A stretch of DNA of 5,484 nt from Ignavibacteriaceae bacterium (GTDB taxonomy: Bacteria > Bacteroidota > Ignavibacteria > Ignavibacteriales > Ignavibacteriaceae): the NCBI GenBank assembly GCA_031292465.1, contig JARLHB010000214.1, forward strand, positions 1-5,484, written 5' to 3'. A program made the translations under genes and the position numbers. Of this stretch, positions 1-5,484 are shown piece after piece; position 1 is the stretch's first letter; each line of letters begins with the position of its first letter. A model generated the notes under the pieces. That model searched no databases and was not told the DNA's origin. It saw only the letters and a program-made list of their open reading frames with translations.

Positions 1-71
1 AAGCATTAATAATTCATGACAAGAATAAATTACTAAAAAAAACAAACAAATTAAAAAATATGGTGTAGTTT

Positions 72-551
72 ATGGAGAATGAAGAATCCGGCAAAATAGT
101 AATACGGAATGCCGTGGAAAAGGATATTCCGCTTATACTTAATTTTATTAAAGAGCTTGCTGAATATGAAAAACTTTCACATCATGTAAAAGTAACGGAA
201 GAACTGTTAAAAGAATCGCTATTCGGGCAAAGGCGCTTTGTTGAAGTGTTGATTGCCGAATATGATGATGAACCTGCCGGACAGGCGTTGTTCTTTCATA
301 ATTTTTCATCTTTTGTTGGACGGCCCGGCATTTATCTTGAGGATTTATATGTACGCCCGCATTTAAGAAAAAACGGAATTGGAAAAGCACTGCTGCAGTC
401 ATTAGTAAACCTGGCTAAAGAAAGAAATTGCGGGCGTGTGGAATGGGCTGTACTTGACTGGAATAAGCCCTCCATTAATTTTTACAAAAGCATAGGGGCA
501 AGTCCATTGAATGAATGGATAATTTTCAGGCTGACAGAAGATAAATTTTAA
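72..551 (+). CDS. GNAT-family N-acetyltransferase, diamine/thialysine acetyltransferase (SSAT)-like
   Basis: A 159-residue single-domain GNAT protein, expected to move an acetyl group from acetyl-CoA to a primary amine in the cytoplasm. Its landmarks match the spermidine/spermine (SSAT1/SSAT2, thialysine) branch: ELAEYEKLS near residues 28-36 in the substrate-side helices, IYLEDLYVRP at 87-96 (beta-4), the acetyl-CoA pyrophosphate loop R99-K-N-G-I-G104 following it, and AVLDWNKPSINFYKSIGA at 126-143, where N131 and Y138 occupy the conserved motif-B positions (Tyr is the usual general acid). The length is normal for this branch and the gene looks intact. The start is well fixed: an in-frame TAG at 66-68 lies two codons upstream. 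No convincing Shine-Dalgarno is visible. It is convergent with the regulator gene and probably unrelated to the sensing operon. The family is clear; the true substrate (polyamine, thialysine or another amine) cannot be read from sequence. Confidence 0.9.
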   Translation: MENEESGKIVIRNAVEKDIPLILNFIKELAEYEKLSHHVKVTEELLKESLFGQRRFVEVLIAEYDDEPAGQALFFHNFSSFVGRPGIYLEDLYVRPHLRKNGIGKALLQSLVNLAKERNCGRVEWAVLDWNKPSINFYKSIGASPLNEWIIFRLTEDKF

Positions 552-580
552 ATTGTAAGTTTTCACCCCAATAAAATGCG

Positions 581-605
581 TGGGCAAGCAGGCGCTGTTT
601 GCCCA
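581..605. terminator. Strong hairpin between convergent genes, probable bidirectional terminator
   Basis: TGGGCAAGCAG (581-591) can pair with CTGTTTGCCCA (595-605) over 11 continuous pairs (one G-U, G588-T598), closing a three-base GCG loop. It lies between the stop of the acetyltransferase (551) and the stop of the response regulator (626). Neither side has a perfect uridine tract. Reading the minus strand, the stem is followed by CGCATTTTATT, the more T-rich exit; reading plus, it is followed by mixed A/T. The position and stem strength support a terminator serving mainly the minus-strand operon and possibly both directions. Confidence 0.7.
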
Positions 606-625
606 TACAATTATTGATTATAAAT

Positions 626-2083
626 TTATTTAATTCCTAATTCTTTGCACATTCTATAATAGTTGGACGGCGCAAGGCCGAGTTTTTCAGCGGCACTGGA
701 ATCGGAGCTGGATATGCTTCTTACATACTGAAAATATTTCTTTCTGAAAATTTTTTCCATTTCTTTTAGTTGAAGCACCTGCCCCTGGTAAAGATCATTA
801 AAATCCGTTTCCTCTTTTACAATACCATGGTCCCTCAGAATCATTGGATCGCTTATATCTTTGGCATTAATAGTTCCATGACAATTCAGAATAAGCCTTT
901 GTACCACATTTCTTAATTCCCTTACATTGCCAGGCCACTTATAATTAAGCAGAATTTCTTTAGCTTTTTCTTCAACTTTTGGAATTTCAACGTCGAGGTC
1001 CTGACTGAAGTACTGCAGGAAATAATCAAATAATAAAGTTATATCGTCCCCTCTCTGGCGCAAGGGCACAATATCAATAGGAACAACATTTAAGCGGTAG
1101 TACAAATCTTCCCTGAACCTGCCGTTATTTACTTCGCTCGTCAGATTTTTATTTGTAGCTGCAATTATCCTTACATTTACAGAAAGTTTCTGCCTTCTGC
1201 CTATTTTCTCAATTTCACCTTCCTGTATAACGCGCAATAATTTTACCTGTGCAGACAGCGGCAATTCAGCAACTTCATCAAGGAATAACGTGCCGTTATG
1301 AGCAATTTCAAATAATCCTTGTTTGTTTGAGTTTGCACCCGTAAAAGCGCCTTTTTCATAACCGAATAATTCACTCTCAATCAATTCAGCCGGAATACTT
1401 CCGCAGTTAATAGGAACAAAATTTTCATACTTCCTTTTGCTCTTAAGATGAATATTCCATGCAACCAGTTCTTTGCCTGTGCCTGAAGGCCCGGTCACCA
1501 AAATATTTACATCGGTTTTGGCATACCGTTCTATACTATCTTTTAACTGAACAATCGGCCTCGATTCCCCGATAATTTTCTTCATCTCTAAAAGATTGTA
1601 AATATTTTGTTTTAATTTTTTATCTGACTTTATATTATGCTTTTCAAGCTTTTTCTTTTCATAGGCATTAAAAATGCTAAGTATAAAATCCGTCGGTTGG
1701 TAAATATAATCCTCAATATTACCCGGGTACTTTGTTCCGTACCAGAATGCGCCCGATTTAAGCAGATTGTTCGCAAAATTATAATCGGTAATATTAATTG
1801 TCATTTTGGTTATAACAATAATCTGTATAAAAGGATCACATTCTTTTATTTTAATAATTAGCTCTTCGCCTTTTAAGCCGCCTGAAATTTGATAGTCTAA
1901 GATTACAACATCATATTTATCCGAGTTATTTGAAACAAGTTCCATTGCAGCAAGGCCGTTTGAAACAGTGTCCAGAACTTTAATTCTTGTATCATAATAA
2001 CTTATTGTATTTTTAATTCTTTTAACATCAAAGTCTTCATCTTCAACAAGCAGTATATTTATGTGACTATTATTAGCAATCAT
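626..2083 (-). CDS. NtrC-type sigma-54-dependent response regulator (REC-AAA+-Fis HTH)
   Basis: A 485-residue cytoplasmic transcription activator, last gene of the three-gene operon and probable phosphorylation target of the kinase just upstream. Receiver domain (about 7-141): acidic cluster E14-D17, phosphoacceptor D63 in VVILDY, switch residue T92, conserved K118. A linker (about 142-168) leads to the AAA+ domain (about 170-400): Walker A GPSGTGKE 198-205, the sigma-54 contact loop GAFTGA 245-250, Walker B GTLFLDE 264-270, sensor I AATN 308-311, arginine-finger region R322/R324 and FREDLYYRL, and sensor II WPGNVREL 383-390. The C-terminal Fis-type helix-turn-helix covers about 460-485 (AAEKLGLAPSNYYRMCKELG). 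All motifs for ATP hydrolysis and sigma-54 engagement are intact, so it should remodel sigma-54 holoenzyme at -24/-12 promoters. An oddity is that T92 to K118 is 26 residues, about four more than in CheY, and K118 is followed by Y-P rather than P. The start is supported by the best ribosome-binding site in the operon. Confidence 0.95.
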   Translation of the reverse strand: MIANNSHINILLVEDEDFDVKRIKNTISYYDTRIKVLDTVSNGLAAMELVSNNSDKYDVVILDYQISGGLKGEELIIKIKECDPFIQIIVITKMTINITDYNFANNLLKSGAFWYGTKYPGNIEDYIYQPTDFILSIFNAYEKKKLEKHNIKSDKKLKQNIYNLLEMKKIIGESRPIVQLKDSIERYAKTDVNILVTGPSGTGKELVAWNIHLKSKRKYENFVPINCGSIPAELIESELFGYEKGAFTGANSNKQGLFEIAHNGTLFLDEVAELPLSAQVKLLRVIQEGEIEKIGRRQKLSVNVRIIAATNKNLTSEVNNGRFREDLYYRLNVVPIDIVPLRQRGDDITLLFDYFLQYFSQDLDVEIPKVEEKAKEILLNYKWPGNVRELRNVVQRLILNCHGTINAKDISDPMILRDHGIVKEETDFNDLYQGQVLQLKEMEKIFRKKYFQYVRSISSSDSSAAEKLGLAPSNYYRMCKELGIK

Positions 2084-2088
2084 TCGTA

Positions 2089-2092
2089 CCTC
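2089..2092 (-). promoter_or_regulatory. Ribosome-binding site of the response regulator gene
   Basis: On the minus strand GAGG lies five bases before the ATG at 2083, giving ACGAGGTACGA-ATG. It sits inside the 12-bp gap after the kinase stop codon (TAG, 2096-2098) and confirms the start choice. It is noticeably better than the signals before the kinase and binding-protein genes, which show only A-rich sequence, so the regulator may be translated more efficiently than its partners. Confidence 0.7.
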
Positions 2093-2095
2093 GTT

Positions 2096-3577
2096 CTAAT
2101 TTTGAATTTTAATAGTAAACCTGCACCCGCCATTCACCAAATTCTCAGCATCAAGCGTCCAACCGCATCTTCCCACTGCCATCTGGTATGCAATATAACA
2201 ACCGTATCCTGAATTTATATTCAAATGAGATTTGGTCGTTTCATTTTCAAGAAATATTTTTTTAATTCCGTCTTCATTTGTATTAAGTAATTCATTAACA
2301 ATACCAACTCCATCGTCTTCAATTGTAACAAAAGTACAATCGTTTTCCCTGTCATATTTTGTCTTAATATAAATATTAATCGATCTTTTATTGCCGTGGT
2401 CGATACTATTTTGAATTAATGGCTCAAGTATTTCCCAAACGACAAATTCATTTATTTTTACTTTTGGAATAGAATCATCAAGATCCGTATTAAATTCAAA
2501 CATGTCGTTTTTACTTGATATTCTTAAGAATACATGCTCTATAATGAATCTGATTACCTTATTTATATCGGTATGAAACATTGGATTAACAATTGTATTT
2601 ATTTCCTGGTCATACCATTTCATATCATATATAATACGTGAAATAAAGTTCGAATAAGTAATTACGCGGTCTTTAATAACCTCAAGATTATCTGGTTCCA
2701 GCCGTCTTACATCCTCTTTAATAAAACCTATAATCTTTTCTGCTTTATGATGAGTGTGATAAATGCGCTTTGTAAATAAGGATTCCTTTTCGAATTTTAT
2801 TTGTTTTTCCAGGTTCTCTGCGTGTTCCTCATATAATTTTTTCTGGGCATCATTTCTTTCTTTTACCGCCTGGGAAGAAACTAAAAATATAGCAATCAAA
2901 CCAAGGAATATAAGGGAAGAATAAAGAAGAGAAACTTTATCAAAATTTGAACTGATCTCTTCGGTAAGGAATGAGAAATCCGGTGTAACTTTCAGGTACA
3001 TTACTCCAAGATACTCGCCGTTAGGAACAAACGGGACAAGAATATTAAAAGTCTTTTTATCAACCAGATTGCTGTATATAACTTCTGATCCTTTTATTTT
3101 ATCTTTCAATGATAAAAAGAAGTTCAAAGCTTCGCTATGAGTGTGAACATTAGAGTCATAAGGCGGAAGTATCCCTCTTAAATAATCATCCAGCTTTTGG
3201 CCGCTGTCCACTACATAAATCCGCTGATCCTTAATCAGGATTAAACATATATCATCTGCTGATTTTTGAATTAGCGGAGTCTTAAATATGACATTAAACG
3301 AATAGACTATTTTTTCATCTTCAAGATTTGAAAACGATTTATTCAGGAACAGATTTTCAAATAGCAGTTCCATGCTGGTAGATGTAATAATTGCAAAGCG
3401 CTCTGCTGAATATCTCTTGTACCAATCCTGTGTTTCAGATAAGAAATCATTAAGTGATGTTTTTTGAACAAACACCATTACTATCTGGAAGAGTATTAAT
3501 ACCGTAAAGAAAATAGTGATGTGCTTTATTTCAAAACGGTACTTGGAAACTTTATTTTTAAAACTTTTTCTGAACAT
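2096..3577 (-). CDS. Membrane sensor histidine kinase with Cache-like extracytoplasmic domain
   Basis: A 493-residue inner-membrane kinase, middle gene of the operon. Domain order: short basic cytoplasmic N-terminus; membrane segment 1 (about 19-37); extracytoplasmic sensor of about 178 residues (38-215) ending in GEYLGVMYLKVTPDF, a pattern typical of the last strands of Cache/PAS-like sensors; membrane segment 2 (about 216-234); a charged, coiled-coil-like stretch (236-268); dimerisation region (about 268-325); HATPase_c domain (about 375-490). ATP-site motifs are clear: N-box around N390-SIDH394, G1 box D421-D-G-V-G425, G2 box G457-Y-G459. The dimerisation helix lacks a standard HELR-type H-box; the candidate phosphoacceptors are H274, H276 and H277 in YHTHHKAEK. 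The gene is 11 bp behind the binding-protein gene and 12 bp ahead of the regulator. It probably reads ligand occupancy of the binding protein, directly or together with its own Cache-like domain, and phosphorylates D63 of the regulator. The kinase class is secure; the exact phosphoacceptor and the sensed ligand are inference. Confidence 0.9.
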   Translation of the reverse strand: MFRKSFKNKVSKYRFEIKHITIFFTVLILFQIVMVFVQKTSLNDFLSETQDWYKRYSAERFAIITSTSMELLFENLFLNKSFSNLEDEKIVYSFNVIFKTPLIQKSADDICLILIKDQRIYVVDSGQKLDDYLRGILPPYDSNVHTHSEALNFFLSLKDKIKGSEVIYSNLVDKKTFNILVPFVPNGEYLGVMYLKVTPDFSFLTEEISSNFDKVSLLYSSLIFLGLIAIFLVSSQAVKERNDAQKKLYEEHAENLEKQIKFEKESLFTKRIYHTHHKAEKIIGFIKEDVRRLEPDNLEVIKDRVITYSNFISRIIYDMKWYDQEINTIVNPMFHTDINKVIRFIIEHVFLRISSKNDMFEFNTDLDDSIPKVKINEFVVWEILEPLIQNSIDHGNKRSINIYIKTKYDRENDCTFVTIEDDGVGIVNELLNTNEDGIKKIFLENETTKSHLNINSGYGCYIAYQMAVGRCGWTLDAENLVNGGCRFTIKIQN

Positions 3578-3588
3578 AACTTTTTAAA

Positions 3589-4929
3589 TTATTGCAGAAT
3601 CATCTTATCTGATTGTATTGCCTTTGTTGATTTAACCAAGGCCTCTTTTACTGATATTTTATTTTCAATTGCTTCATTAAAATAGAACGACATAATCTTG
3701 GAATATTTTGTATACTCCGGATTACCAGGCCTTGATACCGCTGTTTTTAAAAGTTCTTTATACCTAATAAAGTCCGGGTATTTGTTGAGATATAATGAAT
3801 CTTCGTAGAATTTTTTCAATATAGGATAATAACCGCTATTAAGATAAAATGTCTCCTGTGATTTTTCATTTATTAAAAATTTAACGAAATCTAATACTTC
3901 AGGTTTTTTATCAGAGAACTTAGATACCATAAGGTTCCATCCGCCTAAAAGAGATGCAGGCCTGCCGTTAGCAAAATGAGGAGTTGGAGCTTTCCTCAAG
4001 TTGTTTTGCTTTAATGTATCATATGAATAGCCCTTAAAATCTTTATCATAAGTGGGCCATCCTTTAAGGAATATACCGTCATCATTAATAAAATGCTCAT
4101 AGGTATGTATTTCAGTAAACTGTGTTACTGCATAAGGACTTATTTTATATTTATTCACAAGATCAACTAAGAGCTGCAAAGATCTTTCCGCCTTCGGTGT
4201 TTCAAAGTTAAATCCTTCTTTCTGGAAATAATCAGGTTCAAGGCTCAAAAGTTCTTCAATAAAACTGCAAACAAGGCCTTCATAATCTGCCGCCGGGAAA
4301 AAGTAAAATGGATTGTGTAGTCCTAATTCTGATTTTAATTTTATAAAATCATTCCAGGTAATACCCTTCTGTATTTTATTAATGATCTCATCGCCGTTTT
4401 TTACTTTTTTCAGAATATCTTCACGGTAATATAAAATTGTCTGGACAAGGTCTAATGGGATGGCTACAAGTTCTCCGTCATTATAACAGGAAGCAAGCGC
4501 CTTGCTAAGAAGTTTACCCTTTTCTTTTTGTGTAAAATATTGGTCCAAAGGTTCAGCCCATTTTGCAAATCTTTGCACCCATATTATGTCTACGGCAAAA
4601 AGATCAATCCCGTCTCCGCGCCCCCTTAAAGACCTGGCAACAATTTCCTTTCTTTCATTTGTACTGAAATCATCATTTGGAAAATCAATCGGGATAACCT
4701 GAATTTTACCTTTATGCAGTTCGTTATATTCATCTATTAAAATTCTATGTGCTGCGGTCATCCTGTCGGCAAAATAAATTTTCTTTATTCCGTCCCCTGT
4801 AGATTGATACTCTCCAAAGTTTATTGCCAGATAGGTAACTGTAAGGAAGAGTAAAAAGACAAACGCCCAGATTTGTTTTGATTTTCTTTGCATTATTGGC
4901 TTTAAGAATTCACCTATTAATGTTCTCAT
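3589..4929 (-). CDS. Membrane-anchored extracellular solute-binding protein, family 1 (sugar type), probable sensor component
   Basis: A 446-residue protein, first gene of the operon. A basic N-terminus (1-19) precedes one hydrophobic segment (about 20-38, IWAFVFLLFLTVTYLAINF) with no lipobox cysteine and no obvious A-x-A cleavage site, so it is best read as an uncleaved signal anchor holding the rest outside the membrane. The body follows the family-1 (maltose/sugar ABC-type) pattern: GIDLFAVDIIWVQRFAKWAEPLDQYF (107-132), ELVAIPLDLVQTILYYREDIL (153-173), GGWNLMVS (329-336), FLINEKSQ (351-358), and the typical tail RPGNPEYTKYSKIMSFYFNEAI (400-421). No permease or ATPase gene is next to it; instead it is co-transcribed with a histidine kinase and its regulator, suggesting a receptor role, although service to a distant transporter cannot be excluded. 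An in-frame TAA lies a few codons before the chosen ATG. M13 is an alternative start that would keep the anchor. No strong Shine-Dalgarno is seen for either. The ligand is unknown; a sugar or oligosaccharide is likely from family and context. Confidence 0.88.
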   Translation of the reverse strand: MRTLIGEFLKPIMQRKSKQIWAFVFLLFLTVTYLAINFGEYQSTGDGIKKIYFADRMTAAHRILIDEYNELHKGKIQVIPIDFPNDDFSTNERKEIVARSLRGRGDGIDLFAVDIIWVQRFAKWAEPLDQYFTQKEKGKLLSKALASCYNDGELVAIPLDLVQTILYYREDILKKVKNGDEIINKIQKGITWNDFIKLKSELGLHNPFYFFPAADYEGLVCSFIEELLSLEPDYFQKEGFNFETPKAERSLQLLVDLVNKYKISPYAVTQFTEIHTYEHFINDDGIFLKGWPTYDKDFKGYSYDTLKQNNLRKAPTPHFANGRPASLLGGWNLMVSKFSDKKPEVLDFVKFLINEKSQETFYLNSGYYPILKKFYEDSLYLNKYPDFIRYKELLKTAVSRPGNPEYTKYSKIMSFYFNEAIENKISVKEALVKSTKAIQSDKMILQ

Positions 4930-5003
4930 CTTTAACTGATGAAAAAGGCTGGTTAAAGTTACTTAAAACATCATTCCCTTTATTATTTCCATTATTAAAA
5001 CGA

Positions 5004-5009
5004 ATTATA
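5004..5009 (-). promoter_or_regulatory. Possible -10 hexamer for the three-gene operon
   Basis: A perfect TATAAT on the minus strand sits about 75 bases before the binding-protein start codon and is preceded by a T-run. No good -35 is found at 16-19 bp (the best is TTCATA at 19 bp). Since the DNA is very AT-rich, a TATAAT may occur by chance. It is offered only as the best housekeeping-type candidate. Confidence 0.25.
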
Positions 5010-5172
5010 AAAACGGAACAGTTAATCATATGAAAACAACCACTTTCAGCAGGTAAATATAGTAAAAATACAACAATATTATTTGATTTTTAACCTGTAA
5101 AATGCCGGCAATAATTATAAAAATCTGCCGTTATTTCTTCTTGAATATTTGCTTATTGTTCAAATACTTATG

Positions 5173-5220
5173 AGATGCAAAAGCAACTCTTTATTATCCG
5201 TTTACAAGTAATGAGCATCT
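5173..5220. repeat. Inverted repeat AGATGC / GCATCT upstream of the operon
   Basis: Perfect six-base arms at 5173-5178 and 5215-5220, centre-to-centre distance 42 bp (about four helical turns). A second inverted pair, TACTT (5165-5169) and AAGTA (5206-5210), is shifted relative to it, so the two cannot form one simple hairpin. Two separated half-sites could suit an enhancer-binding regulator, but nothing links this repeat to the regulator encoded here. Confidence 0.25.
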
Positions 5221-5290
5221 ATTTTTACTGCCATCCTGCAAGTGTTTTATTATTAACTTAAGCCCGCCTGCACAGGAAAGCGAAGTAATT

Positions 5291-5484
5291 TTATTTTAAA
5301 TTATTCAGCATTTTTATACAGTTTATTAATCCTCTTGAAGTATGGTAATTGCACTTCCATATAGAAGCTTTGGCAGTAAATTTACTCCTCGGGTCTTTAT
5401 CTATGCCGCTCCAGTACCAGCCTCCGAAATTAGCATCAATCACAAACGTTTTTATATACCGCCATTGCAAACAAAATTTTTCAT
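5291..5484 (-). CDS. AGE-family epimerase/isomerase (N-acylglucosamine / cellobiose 2-epimerase-like), C-terminal fragment
   Basis: An open frame runs in from the window edge (first complete codon at 5482) and gives 63 residues before TAA at 5291-5293; the N-terminal part lies outside. It contains FGGWYWSGIDKDPRSK (residues 19-34 of the fragment), then ASIWKCNYHTSRGLINCIKML (39-59). The GGW-W segment followed by W-K-x-x-Y-H-x-x-R is the closing signature of AGE-superfamily (alpha/alpha)6-barrel epimerases such as cellobiose or mannobiose 2-epimerase, where the histidine and arginine belong to the active-site end of the barrel. Such enzymes epimerise the reducing-end sugar at C2. It is on the same strand as the sensing operon but 361 bp upstream, so it is probably a separate transcription unit with possibly related sugar metabolism. 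Family assignment is from short motifs only; the specific substrate cannot be decided. Confidence 0.7.
   Translation of the reverse strand, partial: EKFCLQWRYIKTFVIDANFGGWYWSGIDKDPRSKFTAKASIWKCNYHTSRGLINCIKMLNNLK

Larger units (their letters stand above)
4930..5290. other. 361-bp intergenic region upstream of the sensing operon
   Basis: I see no credible gene or RNA gene here on either strand. It separates the end of the epimerase-like gene from the binding-protein start, so it should hold the operon promoter and perhaps a terminator for the epimerase gene. It contains several short inverted repeats: the palindrome TGCCGGCA (5103-5110) with a second TGCCG at 5126-5130; TATTTG/CAAATA (5146-5151 and 5161-5166, nine-base loop); AGATGC/GCATCT (5173-5178 and 5215-5220); and the imperfect pair CAGGTAAA/TTAACCTG (5050-5057 and 5090-5097). 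In such AT-rich DNA the A/T-rich ones may be chance. I found no sigma-54 -24/-12 element with the correct GG-N10-GC spacing on the minus strand. Confidence 0.6.

Noticed and set aside
3..68. Frame open from the window edge to TAG at 66-68, which could be the tail of an upstream gene ending three bases before the acetyltransferase start.
   Set aside because: Only 21 codons, dominated by A-rich lysine/asparagine codons; nothing distinguishes it from AT-rich noncoding DNA.
148..587. Open frames on the minus strand opposite the acetyltransferase (148-402 and 402-587).
   Set aside because: They lie antisense to a gene with clear GNAT motifs, show no recognisable domain and have no supporting start signals.
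1637..1861. Plus-strand open frame inside the response regulator gene.
   Set aside because: It is opposite the receiver and linker coding sequence and its translation is low-complexity, rich in I, K, N and F as expected from AT-rich antisense.
4502..4702. Plus-strand open frame inside the solute-binding protein gene.
   Set aside because: It is antisense to a well-supported family-1 binding protein domain and shows no domain of its own.
5186..5236. Mini-ORF of 10 codons (MAVKIDAHYL) on the minus strand in the intergenic region, after an AGG.
   Set aside because: Too short to support and without any resemblance to a known leader peptide; it may arise by chance.
5267..5276. CCTG-CA-CAGG as a terminator for the epimerase-like gene.
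   Set aside because: A four-base stem with a two-base loop is too weak, and no T-tract follows it immediately on the minus strand.
4930..5290. Possible sigma-54 -24/-12 promoters, such as TGGCAG near 5229-5234 on the minus strand.
   Set aside because: The downstream GC does not lie ten bases after the GG, which this promoter class requires.

Overview
The window is AT-rich bacterial DNA with AT-biased codons, mostly weak Shine-Dalgarno sequences and a sigma-54-type regulator. This would suit a low-GC member of the Bacteroidota/Ignavibacteria group, but no marker gene in the window fixes the taxonomy, so the assignment is inference.

Layout: a GNAT acetyltransferase of the diamine/thialysine acetyltransferase type (72-551, plus strand) converges on a three-gene cluster read from the minus strand. 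The two sides are separated by 74 bp holding an 11-bp perfect stem (581-605) that probably terminates transcription in one or both directions. In transcription order the minus-strand cluster is: a membrane-anchored, sugar-type solute-binding protein (4929-3589); a histidine kinase with two membrane segments and a Cache-like extracytoplasmic domain (3577-2096); and an NtrC-type response regulator with receiver, sigma-54-activating AAA+ and Fis-type DNA-binding domains (2083-626). The spacings are 11 and 12 bp, so the three are almost certainly one operon. Upstream lies a 361-bp stretch without genes (4930-5290) that should carry the operon promoter and holds several short inverted repeats. Beyond it, the window edge cuts off the last 63 codons of an AGE-family (N-acylglucosamine/cellobiose 2-epimerase-like) protein on the same strand.

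How the genes may work together: the solute-binding protein has a signal anchor rather than a lipobox, and no transporter permease or ATPase is visible beside it. The simplest reading is that it is a ligand receptor presenting sugar occupancy to the kinase, which phosphorylates the regulator to activate sigma-54 promoters elsewhere. The architecture resembles the Gram-positive sugar-sensing trios AraP-AraS-AraT and XylFII-LytS-YesN, but with an NtrC-type output instead of an AraC-type one. The adjacent epimerase hints at oligosaccharide metabolism as the controlled function. The kinase's phosphoacceptor region departs from the usual H-box, and the receiver domain has extra residues around its conserved lysine. 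These are the two most unusual molecular details.
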